In this document: positions 7,637-15,295 of the stretch, piece after piece
How the letters are laid out: each line of letters begins with the position of its first letter
Position numbering within the stretch: position 1 is the first letter of the stretch
NCBI GenBank assembly: GCA_050732575.1
Contig: JBOHRF010000068.1
Location: forward strand, 1 to 20,376
Direction: 5' to 3'
Origin: JBBDWZ01 sp050732575
Lineage (GTDB): Bacteria; Gemmatimonadota; Gemmatimonadetes; Longimicrobiales; RSA9
Length of the DNA stretch: 20,376 nt
Notes under the pieces: model-generated
Databases searched by the model: none
Told to the model about the DNA's origin: nothing
The model's input: only the letters and a program-made list of their open reading frames with translations
Translations under genes and position numbers: made by a program

Positions 7637-8572
7637 TCAGCCAGCATTGGCGCTGGATGCGGCGCGCGCTGCACGCACGTTGAGCGTGGCAGGCACGTTC
7701 TCCGTTTGTTCTGCGGTGTCCACGGAATTGCGCTGCGCTACCCGAGCCGCCCATTGTGGGATTACCTGATCCACCTGCTCCTGATGCCGCAATGCACTGA
7801 ATAGATGATCTGCGTCACCGTAATACTCGACCTGGATTCGTCCGCCAAAATCAACATTCCGGAACGAGCGCTCATACTGCCTTCGATGATTGTAGTGATC
7901 GCCCTGTCCGGCTGAGAACAGATAGAGCAGATCCACGCCCCGCGCGGTGAGCGTACGCAGGCCTGCCTCAACCGTCTCCTTGGGCGGGAATCTGCGGCGA
8001 TATTCCGGCCGCACGTAATCGGCACCAGGCTCTGGGCCTTTGCCGTTGGCGGTCGACGAGGCCTGGCCCAACTTGCGCCGGATAAGATTCAACCACGGCT
8101 TCAGGCGGAACACTTTCGGTGCGTAGTAGCGCAGGAAGTAACCGGGCGTTCGATAGGCGTACCCATCCAGTTGGCATAGACCGACCACGCGCGCATCGTT
8201 CTGGCTGACCAGGAATGCCATGTCAGCACCAGAACAGAGACCGACCAGCAGGAAGTGCTGCAATTTCTTGCTGGCCGCAAGATGGTCCAATGCTTCTTGC
8301 ACCTCGAGCTGAGCGCTCTGCTCGAATGACAGACTGTCCTTGCGGGCTTCGCTATCACCAATTCCGGAAAGATCGAAGCGGATCGAGCAGAATCCGGCGG
8401 CCGCCAGCTTGCGGGCCAGGCGCACGTGTATGCGACAGGCGCCAACATGATGCAGGATACCGGAATTCAGGAAGACTACGCCGACCGGCTGCCGCTCCGT
8501 GCCGGCTGGCGGCTCGGACAACACGCCAATCAGGGACGTGGACTTGCCGAAACGAATGGCACGCTCTCTCAC
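7637..8572 (-). CDS. Alpha/beta-hydrolase with Cys at the nucleophile elbow
   Basis: Encodes about 311 residues with an alpha/beta-hydrolase fold: an oxyanion-side FLNSGILHHVG (34-44), IRFDLSGIGDS (64-74), then VGLCSGADMAF (110-120), where the elbow reads G-L-C-S-G. Cys113 therefore stands where Ser is usual. GDADHLF near the C-terminus supplies a likely catalytic His, so the protein may be a Cys-dependent hydrolase or acyltransferase. The GLC-x-GA elbow resembles exosortase A system-associated hydrolase 1, as I recall that family. I chose the GTG at 8572 because GAGGAG lies 9 nt upstream; a GTG at 8602 would add ten residues but has no such site. It is the last gene of the NRPS-PKS operon and might edit or release a carrier-bound product. 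No separate thioesterase is seen. Confidence 0.8.
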   Translation of the reverse strand: MRERAIRFGKSTSLIGVLSEPPAGTERQPVGVVFLNSGILHHVGACRIHVRLARKLAAAGFCSIRFDLSGIGDSEARKDSLSFEQSAQLEVQEALDHLAASKKLQHFLLVGLCSGADMAFLVSQNDARVVGLCQLDGYAYRTPGYFLRYYAPKVFRLKPWLNLIRRKLGQASSTANGKGPEPGADYVRPEYRRRFPPKETVEAGLRTLTARGVDLLYLFSAGQGDHYNHRRQYERSFRNVDFGGRIQVEYYGDADHLFSALRHQEQVDQVIPQWAARVAQRNSVDTAEQTENVPATLNVRAARAASSANAG

Positions 8573-8581
8573 GCTCGACTT

Positions 8582-8587
8582 CTCCTC
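8582..8587 (-). promoter_or_regulatory. Strong Shine-Dalgarno site for the Cys-elbow hydrolase
   Basis: GAGGAG on the - strand lies 9 nt before the GTG at 8572 and inside the longer reading frame that begins at 8602. It decides the start in favour of 8572 and leaves about 100 bp between the two hydrolase genes. Confidence 0.6.
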
Positions 8588-8598
8588 GAGTCCATGCT

Positions 8599-8673
8599 TC
8601 ACAAATGCTCCAGCCCTGAAAGGATGACGCCAACCTCGTCAGAATGGCAACCCAATGCGGGCGTGATCTTCAT
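8599..8673 (-). CDS. Possible 24-residue small protein or coupling peptide
   Basis: An ATG overlaps the stop codon of the upstream hydrolase gene (TAATG). The frame runs 24 codons (MKITPALGCHSDEVGVILSG, then LEHL) to a TGA. AGGA lies 9 nt upstream of the ATG, inside the end of the previous gene. The stop lies 26 nt before the start of the next gene, close to its GAGGAG site. The layout suggests ribosomes could be handed from one hydrolase gene to the next through this frame. I recognise no family; a chance frame in a short gap is equally possible. Confidence 0.25.
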   Translation of the reverse strand: MKITPALGCHSDEVGVILSGLEHL

Positions 8674-9455
8674 TACGCCGCGTCCTGGGTGAGATACGCT
8701 ACAATTCCCTGAATGATGTCCTGCGGCAACAAGGCCGAGCCATAGGCGTCGATGAAAGCCCAATCCCCTGGACTTGGAATGCAGCGGTAAGTGAAGCTCC
8801 CATTCAGCCCGGCGTAGCGGTCTCGCAGGCGCGTGTAATCTTCATGCTCTTGCGAGACCAGAAGCGCGGTGCGCGTCCGTGCGTCCACTGGGTAGGACTC
8901 AGCGGTGACACCGGTTACGGCTTCACGCAAGGTGCGCGTCCAGGGGAACCCATTGATGCCGACCACCGCAGAGGACTGCGCAGTCTCGAGGATGGCGCCC
9001 GGCTGGCCGGTTGACCCAACCAGGTCGCCCCAGTAGCGCACACCCATGACCACGGGATCCCACAGTACTACGCGCGTCACCTCCGCGCGGGTCGTGGCTA
9101 CGCGTGCGGCCAGCAGCGCGCCCAGGCGCAGACCGACCAGTGACAGGTGTTGTACACCCGCGTTGTCTTTCAACTCATCGATGGCCACACTCGTGTCTAC
9201 GATCCAGCGGTCCAGTGAGCCGTCAGCGCTGGCTCCACTGGAGTCACCCGTGCCGTAGTAGTCAAAACGGAAAACCGGAAATCCCGCTTTGGACAGCAGA
9301 ATGGCCAGCTGGCGAAATGCGCGGTGGGCGCGCATGTACTCCTGTCCAAACGGATAACACAACACTATGCCGTGCGCGCGAGTATCCCGAGTACGGGGCG
9401 GGTGATAAACGCCGAACAGGGGCTGCTCGGAACGACCAAAATAAAGCGGGTTCAT
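8673..9455 (-). CDS. Alpha/beta-hydrolase-fold protein lacking the nucleophilic Ser (serine aminopeptidase S33-like)
   Basis: This 260-residue protein has the alpha/beta-hydrolase core: GIVLCYPFGQEYMRAHRAFR (29-48), VFRFDYYGTGDSSG (61-74) and LSLVGLRLGALLA (105-117). The elbow reads G-L-R-L-G, with Arg110 where Ser is expected. Where the catalytic His should lie near the C-terminus the sequence is PSPGDWAFIDAYGS (227-240), without His. The protein is probably not an ordinary esterase and may bind or carry an intermediate, or use unusual chemistry. The GLRLGA elbow is, as I recall, shared with exosortase A system-associated hydrolase 2 and with proteins in NRPS clusters, so the change looks family-wide rather than recent decay. 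It starts 33 bp after the PKS stop and shares its stop with a TAATG overlap. Its role in product release or editing is inference. Confidence 0.82.
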   Translation of the reverse strand: MNPLYFGRSEQPLFGVYHPPRTRDTRAHGIVLCYPFGQEYMRAHRAFRQLAILLSKAGFPVFRFDYYGTGDSSGASADGSLDRWIVDTSVAIDELKDNAGVQHLSLVGLRLGALLAARVATTRAEVTRVVLWDPVVMGVRYWGDLVGSTGQPGAILETAQSSAVVGINGFPWTRTLREAVTGVTAESYPVDARTRTALLVSQEHEDYTRLRDRYAGLNGSFTYRCIPSPGDWAFIDAYGSALLPQDIIQGIVAYLTQDAA

Positions 9456-9488
9456 GCCTGCTTCTGCGTCATGAGATTGCGCAACCGG

Positions 9489-12400
9489 TTAGAGTGAAGC
9501 ACTCAGCGTGCGCTGTGTGCGCGCTTCAGTGGTCGCCCGCCCACCATTGGGCGCGGACGCGCCAGCGGGCTGAAGGCTGGCCGCGATCTGTTCTAGCGTT
9601 TGCAGATTGAACGCGGACGGACTCAATCGAACGCCCGTTTTCTTGGCCACGCGGCTGATGGCGCGCAAGGCCAGCAGCGAATGACCGCCCACATCCAGGA
9701 AATTGTCGTGCACGCTCACGCGCTCCACGCCTAGCAGTTCCCGCCATATGTCAGCCAGCAACTTTTCCGCATCGGTGCGCGGAGCAACGTAATCGTCGTC
9801 CGCCGCAAACGGATCCGGAAGCGCGCTCAAGTCAGGCTGACCATCGGCCCGCGTTGGTAGCGCATCGAGTTCAACGAAGTTCTGTGGAACCTGCTCTTCC
9901 GCCAACCGCTCCCGCAGGAAGCGCCGCAGTTCACTGGGCGTGGTGAACTCGTGCGCGTGGTAAACCACGTAGGCCACCAGGCGAACGTTGTGGCGGTCTC
10001 GGCGCGCCAGCACGACGGCCTCCGCAATGGCTTCATGCTCACGCAGCGCAATTTCGGCCGCGTCCACCCTTTCAAAAACGGATGCTTTGTTCTGCGCGGT
10101 TGGGGCCGCCGGCCGGGCCGAGGCCGACGCGCGCAGGAACTTCAACCAGTGCGGCAGATCCTGCGGCGATACGACCACTTGGGGCAGGGCACCCGCGCTC
10201 AGAATACGATCGAGCGCATCCATACCTTCGTCTGGTGTGATCGCGTCTTCCAGATCGATGACCAGGCGCGGCGCACTGGCTCCAATGCCTACCTGACTGG
10301 CGTTCGGATCAGCCTCTTTGCCCAGTGCGGCCCGATCCGTGACCCGCATCATTACAAACTCGGAGATATCGACGATTTCGACGCCCTGGTCATCGAGAAT
10401 CGTGACATCGAATACCGCCATGTCGGTATCGCCGTTTTGATTGGGCCGATACCGGATATGGCTGTAGACGCAACGCGGCAGGGCGCGGCGTGACACCAGT
10501 CGCGTGTACGAGGCCGGAACGTAGAAATGTTCGTCGGCCGAGAATCCCGGAATCAACGGCTGCGCGCATGCCGTTGCCACGTCCAGCAGCGCCGGGTGCA
10601 ATTTGTAGGTCTCCAGCTCGCCGGCGAATTCCTCCGGCAGTTCGAGCCAAGCCATGGCCTCGCCCTGACCGTACGAAATGCGCTTCAGGCTGTCCCAGCG
10701 CGGACCAAGCTCGAGGTGCTCGCGCTGACGCGCCGCAAATATTTCCTCGCGTTGGTTGCAGCGTGTCAACAGCTCGGACAGATCGCGCGCGGCCGGTTCA
10801 TCGGCGGTGCGACTTGCCATCTGGCCGGTCACGTGATCCTGGAAGCCGGCGCCATTGCGGCTGCCACTGATGGCGAATTCCAGTCCATCGGCGTTAGCGC
10901 GCAAGGTTACGCGCAACTCGCGCCGTTCGCCCGCCCGAATCATGAACGGAGTAATGAAGAAGACATCCGTTAGTTCGAATACGCCCGCACGCGGCTGCTG
11001 TTCAAACGCGGCGCGGGCCAGTTCCAGGTAACCGGTACCCGGTATGAGAGCATCACCACCACGAATACGGTGGTCGTCGAGCACCCAGTGACGACCGCGC
11101 GCAAAATCAGTGGCAAAGGTTTCCTCGGCTTCACTGCCACTCAGCCGGCGATCGAGCAGCGGATGGCTGGTCGGCTCGCCTGCAGGGGAGACAACGCTCC
11201 GATCACGCATCATTTCCGCGACCATGCCCACCTGCTGCCAGGCACTCCAATTGAGCGCGGTTATGGCTACGCCATCCAGCGCGGCACCGGCATGTGCAAA
11301 CGCATCGAGGAACGCATTGGCGGCAGCGTAATCGACCTGTCCGGCCACACCAGAAATGGAGCCGCGCGAGGAGAAGAGCAGGAAGAAATCGAGCGGATCG
11401 CCGCGCAGCAGCTCGTACAGAACGAGCGTGCCCTGCACCTTGGGCGCCAGCACGCGCTCTGCTTCTTCAGCCTCCTTCATCAGGATCAACTGGTCGTGCA
11501 GCACGCCCGCTGTGTGAACCACACCGTTGATAGCGCCAAACTGTTTCCTGACGCTGGCCAGTGCGCTGCTGAGCGCGGCTTGATCGGTCACGCTGGCGCG
11601 CAGGAAGACGACCTGCGCACCCAGGCCTTCAATTTGTTCGATCTTCTGAATACGACGGCTTGTCCGGTCCTGGTCGCCATTTGCCTGGTACCAGCCTGCC
11701 CACTGGTCGCGCGGCGGCAACTCGGTACGTCCAACCAGCACCAGGTTCACGCGCGCCTTGCGCGCGAACCGTTCGGCCACTTCCAGTGCAATGCCACCGA
11801 GTCCGCCGGTAATGACGTAGGTGCCTCCGTCGCGCAACGGACTGGTGGCCGCGGGCGCCAGAGGCGCGGGCTCGAAGCTCTGCACCCAGCGATCGGGCCC
11901 GCGCAGTGCGATGATTGTGTCAGCCGACGCGCCTGTTGAGAGTTCGGTGGTCAGCTGCTCGATCAGTCGGCGTTCCTGGCGGCCCCCTGCCGGAGGCACC
12001 ACCACATCAATGCTGCGACAGGTTACGTTCGGGAACTCTTGCCCAATCACACGACAGGGGCCAATGGCCAGCGCTTTGATGGGTGCCAGCCAGGTCTCGC
12101 CTGCTACGGATTGCATGTTGTTGGACACGACCAGCAGATCGAGCGGGTCGCTCAGGTCGGCTCGGCCCATGGCCTGGGCCAGGTACAGCAGGCTGTAAAA
12201 GCTTGCCATCTGCGCGTCCGGCGCGCCCACTTCCAGACCCGGGCGCTTCGGCTCGGGCGTGACGTTCCAGAGGTGCAGGATGTGGCGCGGCAACGCGCCT
12301 GACTGAGCGAGTGCATCGAGTAACGTTTCATAATCGGCTGCCACGCGCGCGTTGATGACGAATCGTTCGTCTCCAATGCGCGCGAATTGGTCGCCGGCTT

Positions 12401-15272
12401 CGACTTCGGTCAGGGCGAACCCGAGTCCGCGCAGTCGAGCCGTGAGCTGTCCATGGAACGCGCTGCTGTCCCGCAACACAAGCACGCGCTCATGTGCCGT
12501 GCTCAATGCGCGCGGCGGCAACGAACGCTTCCACGATGCCTGATAGAACCACTCGCCGACGTCGGAACGCTTTTCCGGCTTTACGCCTTCTTCGATTGCG
12601 GCGCTGGGCCGACCGGGGTCGTACCAGCAACGCACGCGTTCGAAGGAGTAGGTCGGGAGTGGTATGCGCCGTCGCTCGCTCCGATGTAGTGCGCTCCAAT
12701 CGATCCGCTGGCCCTTCAGCCAGAGCCGGCCGACGGACTCCAGCAAATAGGCCACATCCGAGCGCACCTCATCCGGATGCCGCATGGTCTGTACGGCGGC
12801 GTGGTTCGCTCCAAACGATGCGTTCAGTCGCGCCAGCGTGGTGAGTGTGCGTCCAGGACCTACTTCGATCAGCGCCCGGTTGGGCTGCTTCAGCAGCTCC
12901 GCCATGCCATCGGCGAAGCGGACGGTATTTCGTAGATGGCGTACCCAGTAGTTGGGGTCCGTTGCCTCTGCAGCTGTGATCCACATGCCGCTCACGTTCG
13001 AGGCGAAGGGCAGTTCCGGCGCCCGCAGTGTGATGCCCTGGAAGAATCGGCCGAACTCGGCCAGGATTGGCTCGAGCATGGCCGAATGCGCAGCAATCGA
13101 GATGTGCACGCGCTGGCATTGCACGTCACGCGCTTCCAGTTGTTGCTGCAGCGCGTTGATGGCATGGGTCGGTCCTGAGGCCACGCAGAGTTCCGGTGCA
13201 TTGATCGCGGCAATGGACAGCTCAGCGGGCAGCAGCGCGGCCAGCTCCTGCGCCGACAGGTTCACGCTGAGCATGCCACCTTCCGGCACTTGCTCGAACA
13301 GTTTGCCGCGCATGGTCACCAGCGCGAGCGCATCTTCCAGCGAAAAAACGCCCGCCAGATGCGCCGCCGTATACTCACCCATGCTGTGGCCGATGAACGC
13401 ATCCGGCTTGAGCCCCCACGACATCAGAAGCCTGGCCAGCGCATACTGCGTCAGGAACAGCGCCGGCAGCGCGCGTGATGGCCGCTCCAGCTCCCGACTG
13501 GCGGCCTCCACATTACCCGCGGGATAGAGCAGGGAGCGTGGGTCGTAGTCGAGCAGCCGGGTCAGAATCGCGAGACACCTATCCGCCTCTTCGCGGAACA
13601 CGGGTTCACTTTCGTACAACTCGGCGCCCATGGTGGCGTATTGCGCGCCGCCACCCGAAAACATGAACGCCAGAGGCGGCTCGCTCTCGGCCGCTTCACC
13701 CGTAATGACTCGCTTGGCGTCTGTGCTCTCCAGTCCGTCAATGAGTTCTTCACGCGTTGATCCCGCTACCACCCGCCGCTGGCGAAAGGACGTACGGCCG
13801 AGCTGCAGCGTGAAGGCGGCATCGCCAAGGTTTGTGTCCGTCTGGGTGCGCAGGTGGGCAGCCAGGTTTGATGCAGCCCGATCCAGTGCAGCTTTGTTCT
13901 TGGCTGACAGAACCAGCAGATGCGCACTGGCCAACGGACCGGAGGGCTGCGTCTGGGGCGCTTCTTCCATGACGATATGGGCGTTGGTACCGCCCACTCC
14001 CAAGGAATTGATGCCGGCTCGGCGCGCACTCGATGAATGCCAGGGCTGCAACGCAGCATTGACAAAGAACGGCGTCTGCGCAAAGTCGATGGTGGGATTG
14101 GGCGCAGCATAGTTCAGGCTGGGCGGGATCTCGCGGTGTTTCAACGCTTGCGCCACCTTGATGACGCTGGCCACGCCGGCGGCTGTGTCACAATGGCCAA
14201 TATTCGTTTTTACCGAACCAATCGCGCAGTAGCCGCTTCGATCGGTGTCTCGACGGAATGCTTCTGTGAGAGCCGCTATCTCAATCGGATCACCCACGGG
14301 CGTGCCCGTGCCGTGTGTTTCGACATACGTGATGGTACTTGCATCGACTCCGGAAATGGCGATCGCCTCAGCTACGGCTTCGGCCTGACGATCCACGCTG
14401 GGAGCCAGGTAGCCAACTTTCTGGGAGCCGTCGTTGTTGATGGCCGTTCCTTTGATGACAGCATGAATCGTGTCGCCGTCCTTGAGCGCATCGGACATCC
14501 GGCGCAAAACCACCACACCTGTACCGCTGCCGAAGACCGTGCCCTCGGCCTGCGCGTCGAAAGCGCGGCAATGACCGTCCGGCGCGACCACGCCGCCTTC
14601 TTCGTACAGGTAACCGGCCCGGTGCGGTTGGCGAAGGGTCGAACCACCCGCCAGGGCCAGGTCGCACTCGCCGTTGAGCAATGATTGACAGGCAATGTGC
14701 ATGGCCACCAGGGACGTCGAGCACGCGGTCTGAACGTTCAAGCTGGGGCCCGTCAGATTCATTGAGTAGGAGACACGGGTGGCCAGGAAATCCTTGTCAT
14801 TGCCCGTGTGGCGCAGCAGGAACATCCCCTCCGAGCGAACCAGCTGCGGATTGCTCAGCAGGTTGTGGATCAGGTAGTTGTTCATGCCGCAACCGGCGTA
14901 CACACCGATTCGTCCGCTGAAATTCTCGGGCGCGTAGCCGGCGTGTTCGGTGGCAGCCCAGGCGCACTCCAGGAAATGGCGGTGCTGCGGGTCCATAATG
15001 GCGCCTTCCTTGGGACTCAACCCAAAGAAAGCAGGATCGAACATTTCGACGTCATCCAGCAGAAAGGCGCTTTTGACATAGTTGGGATCGGTGCGCGTGC
15101 GCCGATCCACACCCGCCGCTTCGATCTCCTCGTCCGTCAATTGGGTGAGTGATTCGATGCCCGCGCGCAGATTGCGCCAATACTCCTCGATGTCGCGTGC
15201 TCCAGCGAAGCGACCTGCCATACCGACGATTGCAATGTCGGTTTCCGCAAACGGTTGTGTGCTCGAACTCAT
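9489..15272 (-). CDS. Type I modular polyketide synthase, KS-AT-KR-DH-(A remnant)-carrier
   Basis: This 1927-residue PKS forms one extension module. The ketosynthase (about 10-435) has Cys184, His320 and His360, so it looks active. The acyltransferase (533-830) has GHSMG with Ser630 and IAAHS at 726-730; that second motif matches neither the malonyl (HAFH) nor the methylmalonyl (YASH) signature. The ketoreductase (905-1360) has TGGLGG (1155-1160), Lys1278, Ser1302, Tyr1315 and Asn1319. The dehydratase (1366-1648) has His1401 and Asp1564. Then come a KR-type tail (1678-1706), a remnant AMP-binding C-terminal subdomain (1732-1818) and a PCP-like carrier with Ser1865. No enoylreductase or thioesterase is seen, so the module should add two carbons and leave an alpha,beta-double bond. 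KR before DH is not the usual order. The ATG is 23 bp after the NRPS stop, so the two are co-transcribed and probably interact. Confidence 0.93.
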   Translation of the reverse strand: MSSSTQPFAETDIAIVGMAGRFAGARDIEEYWRNLRAGIESLTQLTDEEIEAAGVDRRTRTDPNYVKSAFLLDDVEMFDPAFFGLSPKEGAIMDPQHRHFLECAWAATEHAGYAPENFSGRIGVYAGCGMNNYLIHNLLSNPQLVRSEGMFLLRHTGNDKDFLATRVSYSMNLTGPSLNVQTACSTSLVAMHIACQSLLNGECDLALAGGSTLRQPHRAGYLYEEGGVVAPDGHCRAFDAQAEGTVFGSGTGVVVLRRMSDALKDGDTIHAVIKGTAINNDGSQKVGYLAPSVDRQAEAVAEAIAISGVDASTITYVETHGTGTPVGDPIEIAALTEAFRRDTDRSGYCAIGSVKTNIGHCDTAAGVASVIKVAQALKHREIPPSLNYAAPNPTIDFAQTPFFVNAALQPWHSSSARRAGINSLGVGGTNAHIVMEEAPQTQPSGPLASAHLLVLSAKNKAALDRAASNLAAHLRTQTDTNLGDAAFTLQLGRTSFRQRRVVAGSTREELIDGLESTDAKRVITGEAAESEPPLAFMFSGGGAQYATMGAELYESEPVFREEADRCLAILTRLLDYDPRSLLYPAGNVEAASRELERPSRALPALFLTQYALARLLMSWGLKPDAFIGHSMGEYTAAHLAGVFSLEDALALVTMRGKLFEQVPEGGMLSVNLSAQELAALLPAELSIAAINAPELCVASGPTHAINALQQQLEARDVQCQRVHISIAAHSAMLEPILAEFGRFFQGITLRAPELPFASNVSGMWITAAEATDPNYWVRHLRNTVRFADGMAELLKQPNRALIEVGPGRTLTTLARLNASFGANHAAVQTMRHPDEVRSDVAYLLESVGRLWLKGQRIDWSALHRSERRRIPLPTYSFERVRCWYDPGRPSAAIEEGVKPEKRSDVGEWFYQASWKRSLPPRALSTAHERVLVLRDSSAFHGQLTARLRGLGFALTEVEAGDQFARIGDERFVINARVAADYETLLDALAQSGALPRHILHLWNVTPEPKRPGLEVGAPDAQMASFYSLLYLAQAMGRADLSDPLDLLVVSNNMQSVAGETWLAPIKALAIGPCRVIGQEFPNVTCRSIDVVVPPAGGRQERRLIEQLTTELSTGASADTIIALRGPDRWVQSFEPAPLAPAATSPLRDGGTYVITGGLGGIALEVAERFARKARVNLVLVGRTELPPRDQWAGWYQANGDQDRTSRRIQKIEQIEGLGAQVVFLRASVTDQAALSSALASVRKQFGAINGVVHTAGVLHDQLILMKEAEEAERVLAPKVQGTLVLYELLRGDPLDFFLLFSSRGSISGVAGQVDYAAANAFLDAFAHAGAALDGVAITALNWSAWQQVGMVAEMMRDRSVVSPAGEPTSHPLLDRRLSGSEAEETFATDFARGRHWVLDDHRIRGGDALIPGTGYLELARAAFEQQPRAGVFELTDVFFITPFMIRAGERRELRVTLRANADGLEFAISGSRNGAGFQDHVTGQMASRTADEPAARDLSELLTRCNQREEIFAARQREHLELGPRWDSLKRISYGQGEAMAWLELPEEFAGELETYKLHPALLDVATACAQPLIPGFSADEHFYVPASYTRLVSRRALPRCVYSHIRYRPNQNGDTDMAVFDVTILDDQGVEIVDISEFVMMRVTDRAALGKEADPNASQVGIGASAPRLVIDLEDAITPDEGMDALDRILSAGALPQVVVSPQDLPHWLKFLRASASARPAAPTAQNKASVFERVDAAEIALREHEAIAEAVVLARRDRHNVRLVAYVVYHAHEFTTPSELRRFLRERLAEEQVPQNFVELDALPTRADGQPDLSALPDPFAADDDYVAPRTDAEKLLADIWRELLGVERVSVHDNFLDVGGHSLLALRAISRVAKKTGVRLSPSAFNLQTLEQIAASLQPAGASAPNGGRATTEARTQRTLSASL
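9819..10079 (-). other. Remnant adenylation-domain C-terminal subdomain inside the PKS
   Basis: PKS residues 1732-1818 read like the end of an NRPS A domain from late motif A8 to A10: VDAAEIALREHEAIAEAVVL, then RLVAYVV, a degenerate A9 (AEEQVPQNFVELDALP) and a degenerate A10 (RADGQPDLSALPDP). The catalytic A10 Lys is Gln and the large A-core domain (A1-A7) is absent. The stretch joins directly to a PCP-like carrier. This looks like a scar from replacing an NRPS module by a PKS module at the A/T border. Confidence 0.65.
10329..11177 (-). other. Dehydratase domain placed after, and apparently within, the ketoreductase
   Basis: PKS residues 1366-1648 begin with SHPLLDRRL and carry the hot-dog-fold catalytic residues His1401 (DDHRIRGGDALIPG) and Asp1564 (HPALLDV). 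The stretch lies between the KR strand NWSAWQQVGMVAE (1341-1353) and the KR-type terminal helix ITPDEGMDALDRIL (1678-1691), which are normally adjacent. The HxxxGxxxxP motif has one extra residue between His and Pro. Confidence 0.65.
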
Positions 15273-15295
15273 CGCCTTGCGTTTCTAGAGATGAT

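Noticed and set aside
7637..7660. CCAGC/GCTGG inverted repeat as a terminator between the convergent genes.
   Set aside because: Only a 5-bp stem, no T tract on either side, and it lies in coding sequence of the hydrolase.
11070..11939. A 289-codon + strand open frame opposite the PKS.
   Set aside because: It mirrors the KR and DH coding strand and has no recognisable domain.
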